The notes under the pieces: generated by a model
Told to the model about the DNA's origin: nothing
Databases searched by the model: none
The model's input: the letters and a program-made list of their open reading frames with translations, nothing else
Assembly (NCBI RefSeq): GCF_019024285.1
Contig: NZ_WMKZ01000007.1
Span: 81,356-145,355 of the forward strand
Origin: Alkalihalobacterium elongatum
Lineage (GTDB): Bacteria > Bacillota > Bacilli > Bacillales > Bacillaceae_F
Reading direction: 5' to 3'
DNA: 64,000 nt
Position numbers and translations under genes: made by a program
Shown: positions 9,132 through 17,261 of the stretch, one piece after another
How positions within the stretch are numbered: position 1 is the first letter of the stretch
Layout: the number at the start of each line of letters is the position of its first letter

Positions 9132-9410
9132 ATGTTTGAAATAACGTTTGATATTCCTGTTATTTGGCTTTTACTCGGTGTTTCAATGGTGTACATTACG
9201 GCTGCATTATCTCACAAGGCTGTACGCTGGCAATTTCAACAAAAGAATTTTGTCCGAAGTGATGACATAGATAGCCAAGTACAAGAGGTTACTTCACCAT
9301 TACTCATCGTCCCTTCGTTTTTAATCTTGAAGAGAAAGATACCAAGCTTACATGACGGAAATTCCAAAAATGACGATGAAGTAACTCCCTTCTTATTATT
9401 GAGCAAATAA
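9132..9410 (+). CDS. mifM: MifM-like nascent-chain sensor (putative translation-arrest leader of yidC)
   Basis: 92 residues from the ATG at 9132, with AGGAGG 8 bases upstream. There is one N-terminal membrane segment (about residues 8-28), a polar middle, a hydrophobic patch (PLLIVPSFLILKRK) and an acidic C-terminus ending NDDEVTPFLLLSK. B. subtilis MifM is also about 95 residues, has one N-terminal membrane segment, ends in a similar acidic patch followed by leucines, and stalls the ribosome near that patch when membrane insertion by SpoIIIJ is poor. This ORF ends 21 bases before yidC, and its last codons form one arm of a hairpin that hides the yidC ribosome binding site. Similarity to MifM is by architecture and a short C-terminal resemblance recalled from memory; arrest activity is inferred. 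Confidence 0.72.
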   Translation: MFEITFDIPVIWLLLGVSMVYITAALSHKAVRWQFQQKNFVRSDDIDSQVQEVTSPLLIVPSFLILKRKIPSLHDGNSKNDDEVTPFLLLSK

Positions 9411-9425
9411 TCAATAATAAGGAGG
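9388..9425 (+). promoter_or_regulatory. Hairpin sequestering the yidC ribosome binding site
   Basis: CCTTCTTATTATTGA (9388-9402), inside the last codons of the leader ORF, pairs with TCAATAATAAGGAGG (9411-9425) over 15 base pairs with a single G-U pair and an 8-base loop. The 3' arm contains the whole GGAGG of yidC, and the leader stop codon is in the loop. A ribosome stalled at D81-E83 (codons 9372-9380) would cover or melt the base of the stem and free the site. A ribosome that terminates and leaves would allow it to close. Confidence 0.85.
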
Positions 9426-9431
9426 ATGTTC

Positions 9432-10187
9432 ATGCAAAAGAATACTTATAAATTTATGCTTATTCTGTTATTGATAGGTTGTATGCTAATACTGACTAGT
9501 TGTGGGGCATCAACACAACCAATTACAGCAGAATCTACAGGGGTTTGGAATCATTATTTTGTGTATCCCTTGTCATGGCTAATAACTTTTGTAGCTCAAT
9601 TATTTAATGGCAGTTTCGGGTTATCGATTATTTTAGTTACGATCTTCATTCGATTAGTCATTTTACCCCTTACGTTAAAACAAAACCGAAGTAGTAAAGC
9701 AATGCAAGCAATAAAACCTGAAATGGAAGAATTAAAAAGTCGGTATGACATGAAAGACCCTAAGGAGCAACAAAAATTTCAAAAGGAAATGTTAAGTATC
9801 TATCAAAAACATGGGGTAAACCCTATGGCTGGCTGCTTACCACTCTTCATTCAAATGCCGATTTTAATGGCATTCTATTTTGCGATTATAAGAACCGAAG
9901 AAATAGCAAGACACTCTTTTTTGTGGTTCAACTTAGGAAGTCCAGATCCTCTCTATATATTACCGATTGTTGCTGCTGTCACTACTTTCATACAAGGGAA
10001 AATCACGATGCGTACATTACCCGCAAACATGCAAGTTACGATATATATTATGCCTGCGATGATTTTAATGGCAGCATTAGCAATGCCATCAGCGCTGGCG
10101 CTTTATTGGGTAATTGGTAATGTATTTATGATCATACAAAGCTATTTTCTTTATGGAAGAACCAAAGATATTGAATTAAATGCATAA
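9432..10187 (+). CDS. yidC: Membrane protein insertase YidC/Oxa1, lipoprotein form (YidC2-like)
   Basis: 251 residues from the ATG at 9432, 6 bases after GGAGG. A lipoprotein signal ends at LTSC with Cys24. The rest is the YidC/Oxa1 core with about five membrane helices, including the conserved amphipathic and hydrophobic region [20 protein letters not shown] written here as [10 protein letters not shown] then LFIQMPIL. It inserts membrane proteins and cooperates with the Sec translocon. B. subtilis has SpoIIIJ and YqjG (YidC2); only the latter is controlled by an upstream arrest peptide. The leader ORF and hairpin here therefore suggest this is the inducible copy. The location between yhaP and yhaO differs from B. 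subtilis. Confidence 0.93.
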   Translation: MQKNTYKFMLILLLIGCMLILTSCGASTQPITAESTGVWNHYFVYPLSWLITFVAQLFNGSFGLSIILVTIFIRLVILPLTLKQNRSSKAMQAIKPEMEELKSRYDMKDPKEQQKFQKEMLSIYQKHGVNPMAGCLPLFIQMPILMAFYFAIIRTEEIARHSFLWFNLGSPDPLYILPIVAAVTTFIQGKITMRTLPANMQVTIYIMPAMILMAALAMPSALALYWVIGNVFMIIQSYFLYGRTKDIELNA

Positions 10188-10196
10188 CACAACCTT

Positions 10197-10232
10197 AGAG
10201 GATGACCTTTCGTAGTCATCCTCTATCTTTTT
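10197..10232 (+). terminator. Terminator after yidC
   Basis: AGAGGATGAC (10197-10206) pairs with GTCATCCTCT (10215-10224), followed by a T-rich run. Confidence 0.9.
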
Positions 10233-10292
10233 GTAACCATTAGCCCAACTTTGAATATGATGAGAGGGATTAATCATGAGGGGGGCGTAAAC

Positions 10293-10610
10293 ATGTATAA
10301 CAAACAGTACATGCAATCGCTGTGTCAACAATACATGAATCAGCATGTTATGGTGCAAACAAACGATCATCAAACCTATCACGGCATTATTGAACATGTA
10401 GATAATGATCATGTATACTTAGCGGTACCAATGACTGACACGCAACATCATGGTCACGGCTTTATGAGGAATGATGAAAGGCAATGGGGATTTGGATATC
10501 CTTATGCTCCATATCCATACCCTTACCCATTTTATCCAAGCCCATTCCGTCGATTAGTGTTACCTTTAGCTGCTTTAACTGCTATTTCATTACTACCATT
10601 TGTTTGGTGA
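10293..10610 (+). CDS. Small Sm-like protein with a Tyr/Pro-rich linker and C-terminal hydrophobic segment
   Basis: 105 residues from the ATG at 10293, preceded by GAGGGGGG. Residues about 8-42 (QQYMNQHVMVQT then HQTYHGIIEHVDNDHVYLAV) read like the Sm1 beta strands of an Hfq/LSm-type fold. A His-rich turn, a Tyr/Pro-rich stretch (YPYAPYPYPYPFYPSPF) and a short C-terminal hydrophobic helix follow. Similar small proteins occur in spore formers and may associate with the spore surface. I cannot assign a gene name and the function is unknown. A short GGAGG/CCTCC hairpin with a T-run follows at 10627-10650. Confidence 0.7.
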   Translation: MYNKQYMQSLCQQYMNQHVMVQTNDHQTYHGIIEHVDNDHVYLAVPMTDTQHHGHGFMRNDERQWGFGYPYAPYPYPYPFYPSPFRRLVLPLAALTAISLLPFVW

Positions 10611-10755
10611 ATATAGTTAGTGAACGGGGAGGCCAGACCTCCTCTTTTCTTTGGATTTTTTGAAAGAGTAAAACAATCACCAAATATACATAAGTATAGG
10701 TATGTATTAATGTGGAATTACTAGCAATAACATAGAACACACGTTCACTTTTTGT

Positions 10756-10761
10756 TATAAT
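10756..10761 (+). promoter_or_regulatory. Extended -10 promoter element for yhaO-yhaN
   Basis: TGTTATAAT lies 36 bases before the yhaO start. No good -35 is seen, which is common for extended -10 promoters. Confidence 0.5.
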
Positions 10762-10796
10762 AAAACTATTAAAAGTATTACTTAGGCGGTGAAACA

Positions 10797-12038
10797 TTGA
10801 AACAGTTACGTTTTATTCATACTGCTGATTTGCATTTGGACAGCCCTTTTAAAGGCTTAGCTCATCTCCCAGAACCCATCCTTAAGCAAATACATGAAAG
10901 TTCATTCCAGTCATTTATACGAATAGTTGATCTAGCTATAGAACAACAGGTTGATTTTGTACTCATATCTGGTGATTTGTATGATCACGATCAAAGAAGC
11001 TTAAAGGCGCAACTTTTTTTAAGAAGGGAATTTGCCCGGTTAGATAAACAAAGCATCCAAGTATATATCATTCACGGTAATCATGATCATCTAAGTGGGG
11101 ACTGGGTTTCGATTAACTGGACTGAAAATGTGAAATTATTTTCAAGTGAATTAGAGTATAAGCGGTTTGTTAGCCAGGAAGGGGTTTCTGCTCACATATA
11201 TGGATTTAGTTATCCAGAGCGAGAGTTATTTGATAGAAAAGTTGATTTATTCGAAAAAATTGATGGAGCAGACTTTCATATTGGTATGCTACATGGTCAA
11301 GAACAGGGGCTAACTGGTCATAATCCATATTCACCATTTCATACAAAGGAATTAGAAGAAAAAGAGTTTGATTATTGGGCATTAGGTCATATCCATCAGA
11401 TGATTCAACTAAAACCAACAATTTTTTACCCGGGAAATATTCAAGGTAGACATCGAAAAGAAACGGGGGAAAAAGGCTGCTTACTTGTAGAAATAGGAGA
11501 AGAGAATAGGATTAATGTCTACTTTCACAGTACGGCTCCGTTAATTTGGGAAACGCTTGAAATTTCCATTAATGATATGCAAACCGATGAGCAATTCTTA
11601 GCATATTGTGAGCAGATTATCGAAGAAAAGCGCTCATTAAGCAGGAGCTATATGATACACCTGAACTTTATTGGAGAAGGACCAGTCAGAGAGCTATTAG
11701 AACAAAAGGATCAAGTCGAAGAATGGCTTACTTATATTAACGAAGATCAGGAATATGAAGGGGCGTTCGTTTGGATCTCTTCATATGAGAATAATACGAT
11801 AAACAAATGGGATATACATCAATTACAACAACAGGAAGACTTTTTAGGTGATATTACGAGAGTAACAGCTCAATTGATTAACAGTCCACTTGATGAAGTA
11901 AAAGAAGAGTTAAAAGAACTTTTTAACCATCGAAAAGCAAGGGTGTTCTTAGAACCATTGAGTGAGGAGGAGTTTGAAAAGCTTCTGCAGGATGGATGTA
12001 GCCTGTTATTAAAAGAACTATTAAAGGAGTCGGGTTAA
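10797..12038 (+). CDS. yhaO: DNA repair exonuclease-like metallophosphoesterase YhaO
   Basis: 413 residues, close to B. subtilis YhaO. It has the Mre11/SbcD calcineurin-like metal-binding motifs: ADLH (10-13), SGDLYDHD (58-65), HGNHDH (93-98) and LGHIHQ. The TTG start has a GGCGGTG box upstream. The stop codon overlaps the start of yhaN by one base (TAATG), so translation is coupled. With YhaN it forms a nuclease/ATPase pair analogous to SbcD-SbcC, presumably acting on DNA ends. The substrate is not established. Confidence 0.9.
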   Translation: MKQLRFIHTADLHLDSPFKGLAHLPEPILKQIHESSFQSFIRIVDLAIEQQVDFVLISGDLYDHDQRSLKAQLFLRREFARLDKQSIQVYIIHGNHDHLSGDWVSINWTENVKLFSSELEYKRFVSQEGVSAHIYGFSYPERELFDRKVDLFEKIDGADFHIGMLHGQEQGLTGHNPYSPFHTKELEEKEFDYWALGHIHQMIQLKPTIFYPGNIQGRHRKETGEKGCLLVEIGEENRINVYFHSTAPLIWETLEISINDMQTDEQFLAYCEQIIEEKRSLSRSYMIHLNFIGEGPVRELLEQKDQVEEWLTYINEDQEYEGAFVWISSYENNTINKWDIHQLQQQEDFLGDITRVTAQLINSPLDEVKEELKELFNHRKARVFLEPLSEEEFEKLLQDGCSLLLKELLKESG

Positions 12039-15004
12039 TGAGAATTGAAAAATTACATATTTATGGATATGGAAAATTCTATGACACACAAATTAACCTC
12101 GTGTCTCCTGAGCTACAAGTAATCTATGGAGAAAATGAAAGAGGTAAATCTACAATAAAATCGTTTATTACAACGATGCTCTTCGGATTTCCAACTAAAT
12201 CTCAAGTAGGCGCCCACTATGAACCGAAGCATGGTACAAAGTATGGCGGAAAAATAACTTTAGAGGTGAAGGAGTTAGGGGAAGTAACGATAGAAAGACA
12301 AAAAGGAAAGAATGGTGGGAAGGCGATTGTCTTTCTTGAAAATGGAAATGTCGGTGGAGAAGAAGTGTTACAACACCTATTGGGTGGAATGGATAAACGA
12401 CTATTCACAGGTATCTTTTCATTTAGTGCAAGTGATTTACAAAAAATTGAACAATTGAAAACAGAGGAATTAAATCAATATTTGCATGGAGCTAGTATGT
12501 TAGGTAAAGGCTCACTAAATGAGCTAGAAAAACGACTAGAGAAAAACCAACAAGATTTATTTAAGCCGAGTGGAAAAAGGCCTATTCTTAATGAAAAACT
12601 ATTTCAATTAGAGGACATAAAGAAAAGCCTAAAACACTCGGAAAACCAACTAACACAGTATAATGAATTATTATTACAGAGGAAAGATCTCGAAGACCAA
12701 TACATAAGGGTAAATAATACAATAAACTCCTTAAAGGAAAGAATTAAACAACAGGAGAAGCTTAAGCTGATTGAACCACTGTATGCACAAGAGAAAGGGA
12801 TCAGTTTACAACTCGATCAACTCCCAGTGATTACAGATTTCCCAATAGGTGCGATCGACACAGTAAAGGATAGCTTAGCAAAAGAACAGACATTAAAAGA
12901 ACAATTAATTGAATTAGAAATAAACTTGAGGGAGAAGCAGCAACAAGTAGAGACAGTATCTTTTAGAACTAATTTTCAACAGGTTAAAGAACAAGCACTC
13001 ATGCTACAGGAAAACTCTTATGAATATGAGAGGTTAAAAGAGGAATTAACGACTGTGGAATTGGAGCTGCGTAAAATAAACCAATTAATCACAGACCAAT
13101 TGGAAAGGTTAGGTCGTGATTGGGATGCTGAAACTATTCTGCGTACAAAAACTGGTTTGACAGCAAAGGAAGAGTTAAAGCAACTAGCACAAAGAGAAAG
13201 GAAATCTCTTTATGAGAGAGAGCAGCTAGAAGTTGAATTAAAAACAAAGTCTTTACAACTTCAGCAAACAAAAGAAAAAATGAAAGACATTAAAGGTCAA
13301 TGCCTTTCAAACGAAGAAAAAGAAGGCTATGAGCAAAAGTTAATTCAGGCAAAAGATTCGAGAACGATAAGGAAAGAAATTGAACAAAATATGCAATGGG
13401 TGAAGCTTCAGTCAGAGCGATCTGAAAATAAAAATGAAAACTCGAACTATTTTATCCTAATTGTGTTGCTATTACTAGGAATTGGAGGCTGGTTAGTTTA
13501 CATACAACAATGGGTAATAGCTATCCTAGTCTTTGCAACAGCTATTTTCACGTTTTATATGAAGAATAATAAAAAAGAGAGTAACCTTTTCGTAAAAAAG
13601 AATATTCAAGAGTACGAAAAAAAGCTGGAGAATTTACCATCTATTCATGAGCTAGAGAGAGAAATGGAGCAGATAGAGCGTATCTTAAATGAAAATGTGG
13701 CAAAATTAAACCAATTAGAAATGTGGCAAAAGCAATTGTCACAAGAAGAAAAAGGGTATAGCTTAATTTTAGCCGCATTCGAAACGTGTGAAAATGAAAT
13801 TGAGCTCATTGATAATCAATTATTGGAATGGTGTAGAACCTATCAATTTGGTCGGTATGGAAACTGTGAACATCAATTAAGTTTGTTCGACCTTAGTGTG
13901 GAAGTAAAACAAATGATAAACGATCAAAGATACTATAAAAAAAGAAAACAAGAAATTTGTCTAAGACTTGAACAAATTGAAGACGTAGTGAAGTATCTCG
14001 CCGAAGAGTTGTTAATTAAAGAAAGAGTAAGCTTGGCATTACTTACTCATAAAATAAACGAAGTCATTGAAAATGAAGAAAAAGTCAGGATACAATTTAT
14101 AGAGTTAAAGGAAAGCATCAAGAAGTTAAATATTGAGATAAATGTACTTAAAAACAAAATCATGTATTTGCGAGAAGAACGTTCGACTTGGTTGAGTAAA
14201 GCTGCAGCCAAAGATGAAGAAGAATTCTTTTATTTTGCAAAAGTGGCAACTGAGAGACAAGCACTTGAAAAAGAATTGTCCTTTCTTCGTTCACAGCAAG
14301 CTCAACTAACGACTAATAACTTTACTAGAGAAGCTGTAATAGCAAAATTAGAAAAGGCAAATGTTAGTATTCTAGAAGAGTTAGAGGCCTTAAATATCCA
14401 GCTCGCTGAAAAATTAGAACAACAATCTGCACTTCAAAAGCAGATTGGACGAATGGATCATGAAATTGAACAAATAGAGGCAGGAACTAACCATTCACAG
14501 CTTCTTCAAACGTATGAATTGGAGAAAACTGAATTTCAAGCTAAAGCTATGGAGTGGGCATCTTTTAGAATGGGTGAATTGATTTTGAAAAAAGCAAAAT
14601 CGATTTATGAAACAGAAAGACAACCAGTGGTTATTCAAAAAGCCAAAGAGTTATTTTCCATAATGACGAACGGGGAATATGTAAATTTATTTGCTCCAGT
14701 TTCAGAGAATACTTTTGTCGTTGAGCGATTTGATGGAGTACGCTTTTCTCCAGACGAATTAAGTCAAGGAACAGGTGAACAGTTATATTTATCTATCCGA
14801 CTAGCATTAGCCCTTGCGTACCAAGCACAATCACCTATGCCGATTATTCTAGATGATATTATGGTCAATTTTGATGATGGAAGGAAGGATTGTGCTAAGA
14901 ATGTAATAGAAGAAGTAGCTAAAAAGCATCAAGTTCTATTCTTTACATGTCACGAGCAAATCAAAAACCTATTTCATCAAGAAGCTACGATGGTATTGTC
15001 ATAG
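12038..15004 (+). CDS. yhaN: SbcC/Rad50-like AAA ATPase YhaN
   Basis: 988 residues. Walker A GENERGKST is at 31-39. The ABC-type signature LSQGTGEQ is at 908-915 and Walker B (PIILDDIM) near 937-943. These two halves of the ATPase head are separated by a long coiled coil rich in Glu, Lys and Gln. Two adjacent membrane segments interrupt the coil at about residues 465-505 (YFILIVLLLLGIGGWLV and onward), a known feature of YhaN proteins that is not typical of SbcC. It partners YhaO, probably at the membrane. Confidence 0.9.
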   Translation: MRIEKLHIYGYGKFYDTQINLVSPELQVIYGENERGKSTIKSFITTMLFGFPTKSQVGAHYEPKHGTKYGGKITLEVKELGEVTIERQKGKNGGKAIVFLENGNVGGEEVLQHLLGGMDKRLFTGIFSFSASDLQKIEQLKTEELNQYLHGASMLGKGSLNELEKRLEKNQQDLFKPSGKRPILNEKLFQLEDIKKSLKHSENQLTQYNELLLQRKDLEDQYIRVNNTINSLKERIKQQEKLKLIEPLYAQEKGISLQLDQLPVITDFPIGAIDTVKDSLAKEQTLKEQLIELEINLREKQQQVETVSFRTNFQQVKEQALMLQENSYEYERLKEELTTVELELRKINQLITDQLERLGRDWDAETILRTKTGLTAKEELKQLAQRERKSLYEREQLEVELKTKSLQLQQTKEKMKDIKGQCLSNEEKEGYEQKLIQAKDSRTIRKEIEQNMQWVKLQSERSENKNENSNYFILIVLLLLGIGGWLVYIQQWVIAILVFATAIFTFYMKNNKKESNLFVKKNIQEYEKKLENLPSIHELEREMEQIERILNENVAKLNQLEMWQKQLSQEEKGYSLILAAFETCENEIELIDNQLLEWCRTYQFGRYGNCEHQLSLFDLSVEVKQMINDQRYYKKRKQEICLRLEQIEDVVKYLAEELLIKERVSLALLTHKINEVIENEEKVRIQFIELKESIKKLNIEINVLKNKIMYLREERSTWLSKAAAKDEEEFFYFAKVATERQALEKELSFLRSQQAQLTTNNFTREAVIAKLEKANVSILEELEALNIQLAEKLEQQSALQKQIGRMDHEIEQIEAGTNHSQLLQTYELEKTEFQAKAMEWASFRMGELILKKAKSIYETERQPVVIQKAKELFSIMTNGEYVNLFAPVSENTFVVERFDGVRFSPDELSQGTGEQLYLSIRLALALAYQAQSPMPIILDDIMVNFDDGRKDCAKNVIEEVAKKHQVLFFTCHEQIKNLFHQEATMVLS

Positions 15005-15084
15005 TCATGTTTCTTTATTAAAAGGAATAGATTTGATAAAATATGATTTGTACGTGATGACACTTTTTAAAAAGTTAGTACAAG

Positions 15085-15116
15085 AAAATCCTGCTGAATG
15101 TATAGTAGGATTTTTT
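15085..15116 (+). terminator. Terminator after yhaON
   Basis: AAAATCCTGCT pairs with AGTAGGATTTT around an 8-base loop, followed by T residues. It lies between yhaN and cssR. Confidence 0.85.
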
Positions 15117-15178
15117 CATATCGTAACGTAACTAGAAATGAAATCGACTTCTTGAAAATCCTAGGAGGGATAAAGAGT

Positions 15179-15859
15179 ATGAGTCAATTTATTGTACATT
15201 TAGTAGAAGATGAAGAAAACCTTTCACAAGTATTAAAGGCATACCTTGAAAAAGAAGGTTGGGTTGTAAAAACATTTGACAATGGTGACGCTGCAGTCGA
15301 AGCAATTGAAGAAAAACCACATTTATGGATTTTAGATATAATGTTACCTGGAACGGATGGTTATCAAGTTTTAAAGGCAATTAAAGAACATGGTGATACT
15401 CCTGTCATTTTTATTTCCGCTCGTGATCAAGATTTGGATCGCGTCTTAGGATTAGAGATGGGGAGTGATGATTATTTAGCAAAACCATTCTTACCACAAG
15501 AGTTAATTATTCGTGCTAAAAAATTGCTCGCTCGAGTATATGGTTCGGTGCAAACGGAACAACGAAAGCTAGAGTTAAATGATTACTTGATTGATCCTAT
15601 TGGTCGAACAGTTGTTGATAAACTTGGGCCAACCGATCCCGTGGATTTAACAACAAAAGAAATGGATTTAATTTTGCTACTAACAGGTAAAGTTGGAAAA
15701 GCATTTTCACGTGAAGAGATTATCGAGCATGTATGGGGAGAAAACTATTATGGATCTGAACGGGCAGTTGATGATGTAGTAAGGCGTGTTCGTAAAAAGA
15801 TGCCTCGAGTACATTTAGAAACTTTATATGGTTATGGGTATCGAGTTTTATCATCATGA
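15179..15859 (+). CDS. cssR: Response regulator CssR (secretion stress)
   Basis: 226 residues from the ATG at 15179, preceded by AGGAGGG. It is an OmpR-type regulator. The receiver domain has E10/D11, phosphoacceptor D53 (WILDIMLPG) and K102 (AKPF). A winged-helix DNA-binding domain follows from about residue 130 and ends YGYGYRVLSS. The receiver is very close to B. subtilis CssR (ISARD..DRVLGLE.GS.DY pattern). CssR activates quality-control proteases (htrA, htrB) when misfolded exported proteins accumulate. It overlaps cssS by 4 bases. Confidence 0.92.
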   Translation: MSQFIVHLVEDEENLSQVLKAYLEKEGWVVKTFDNGDAAVEAIEEKPHLWILDIMLPGTDGYQVLKAIKEHGDTPVIFISARDQDLDRVLGLEMGSDDYLAKPFLPQELIIRAKKLLARVYGSVQTEQRKLELNDYLIDPIGRTVVDKLGPTDPVDLTTKEMDLILLLTGKVGKAFSREEIIEHVWGENYYGSERAVDDVVRRVRKKMPRVHLETLYGYGYRVLSS

Positions 15860-17241
15860 TCAGAGTTAATTTAACACAAAGAATTTGGCTGTCGTTTATT
15901 TCATTAATTGTTCTCGTAGGCCTTTCAATTATTATAATCTATCCAATATCATTAAAAGGGACATTAACTGAAGAAACGTACCGAATTATTGAGCAAGAAC
16001 AGGCGAGATTTGCCAATCCATATAGTGAATATTTTACACCCCCACAATCGGAAGTTGATTTTATAGAACGCCGAGAAGCTGAAAGGTCGGTAGGACATTT
16101 ATTTGTCATTAATCAATATGGAACACGTCGAGGTGATTCTGTGCCGCACGAAGTTCTCCAAGAAATGGGGGAAAATGCATTTGCACAGGAAGCGACTAGG
16201 GGTAGGTATGAGTTAACGTATAATGGAGCCACTTTATTTTATGTTATTACAAAAATAAAGACGACAAATGAGGAAGCCTATCAGATCTCATATATGTGGG
16301 ATACGTACCGTGACCGTATGGTTAATAGACTTTGGGAAAGGCTACTTTATATTTTATTGCTAACGAGTGCATTGAGCTTATTACCAGCTATATATTTAAA
16401 TCATTATTTAAGACAGCCACTCACAGTTCTAGGAAATCATTTTGAACAAATCGCTAAGAGAAATTGGCAGGAGCCGTTTATTTGGAAAGGGGATAATGAT
16501 TTTCAAAAGTTATCCTATCAATTTGAACGAATGAGACAAAATTTAATGCGCTATGATCGAGCACAAAAAACTTTTATACAACATGCTTCACATGAATTAA
16601 AAACACCAATTATGGTTATAAAAAGCTATGCTCATAGTGTCAAAGACGGAATTCTGCCAAAAGAAAATATTGAAAGTACAATGGATGTAATCCTTGAAGA
16701 AGCAGATCGAATGGAACGTCGTGTAAAAGATATGTTATATTTTACAAAACTAGATTCTTTGAAAGATGAGGATCCAATACGAGAGGATATTACGTTTGGT
16801 GCGATCGCCTTTCATCTAGAAGAACGTTTCCGTATTCAGCGTGAAGACGTAACCTTTATTATTACAGGAGCAGAAATTAAGTTCAGAGGAGACAAAGAAC
16901 AAATTCAAGTTTTATTAGAGAATTTTATCGAAAATGCCCTTCGATATGCCAACGAAAAAATTTATATTAAGGCAGAGAAAAGTGAGCAATCAGTGAGACT
17001 GACAGTCGAAAATGATGGTGATCCTATCCCTACCAATGATATTCATAATATTTTTACCCCGTTCCATAAAGGAAATAAAGGACAGTTTGGACTTGGGCTA
17101 GCCATTGTAAAGAGTATTGCGGAGTTACATGGTGGTTACCCTGGAGTTGAAAATAAAGAAGAAGGTGTAAGTTTCTTTGTCGTTTTACCGCAAGATGGAG
17201 AAAGTAAGAAGAAAAAGATAAAAGTAAAAAAAGAGGAATAA
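15856..17241 (+). CDS. cssS: Sensor histidine kinase CssS
   Basis: 461 residues. Membrane segments lie at about 10-32 and 162-182 and flank a 130-residue extracytoplasmic sensor. A HAMP region follows, then the phosphoacceptor H246 in HASHELKTP, an N-box NFIENALRYA and the ATP-binding G2 box GQFGLGLAIVKS. It is the partner of CssR and senses misfolded secreted protein outside the membrane. The gene lies upstream of the foldase gene prsA, which fits a protein-export theme. Confidence 0.92.
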   Translation: MIRVNLTQRIWLSFISLIVLVGLSIIIIYPISLKGTLTEETYRIIEQEQARFANPYSEYFTPPQSEVDFIERREAERSVGHLFVINQYGTRRGDSVPHEVLQEMGENAFAQEATRGRYELTYNGATLFYVITKIKTTNEEAYQISYMWDTYRDRMVNRLWERLLYILLLTSALSLLPAIYLNHYLRQPLTVLGNHFEQIAKRNWQEPFIWKGDNDFQKLSYQFERMRQNLMRYDRAQKTFIQHASHELKTPIMVIKSYAHSVKDGILPKENIESTMDVILEEADRMERRVKDMLYFTKLDSLKDEDPIREDITFGAIAFHLEERFRIQREDVTFIITGAEIKFRGDKEQIQVLLENFIENALRYANEKIYIKAEKSEQSVRLTVENDGDPIPTNDIHNIFTPFHKGNKGQFGLGLAIVKSIAELHGGYPGVENKEEGVSFFVVLPQDGESKKKKIKVKKEE

Positions 17242-17261
17242 AGAAGGAAGGTCATCTACTA

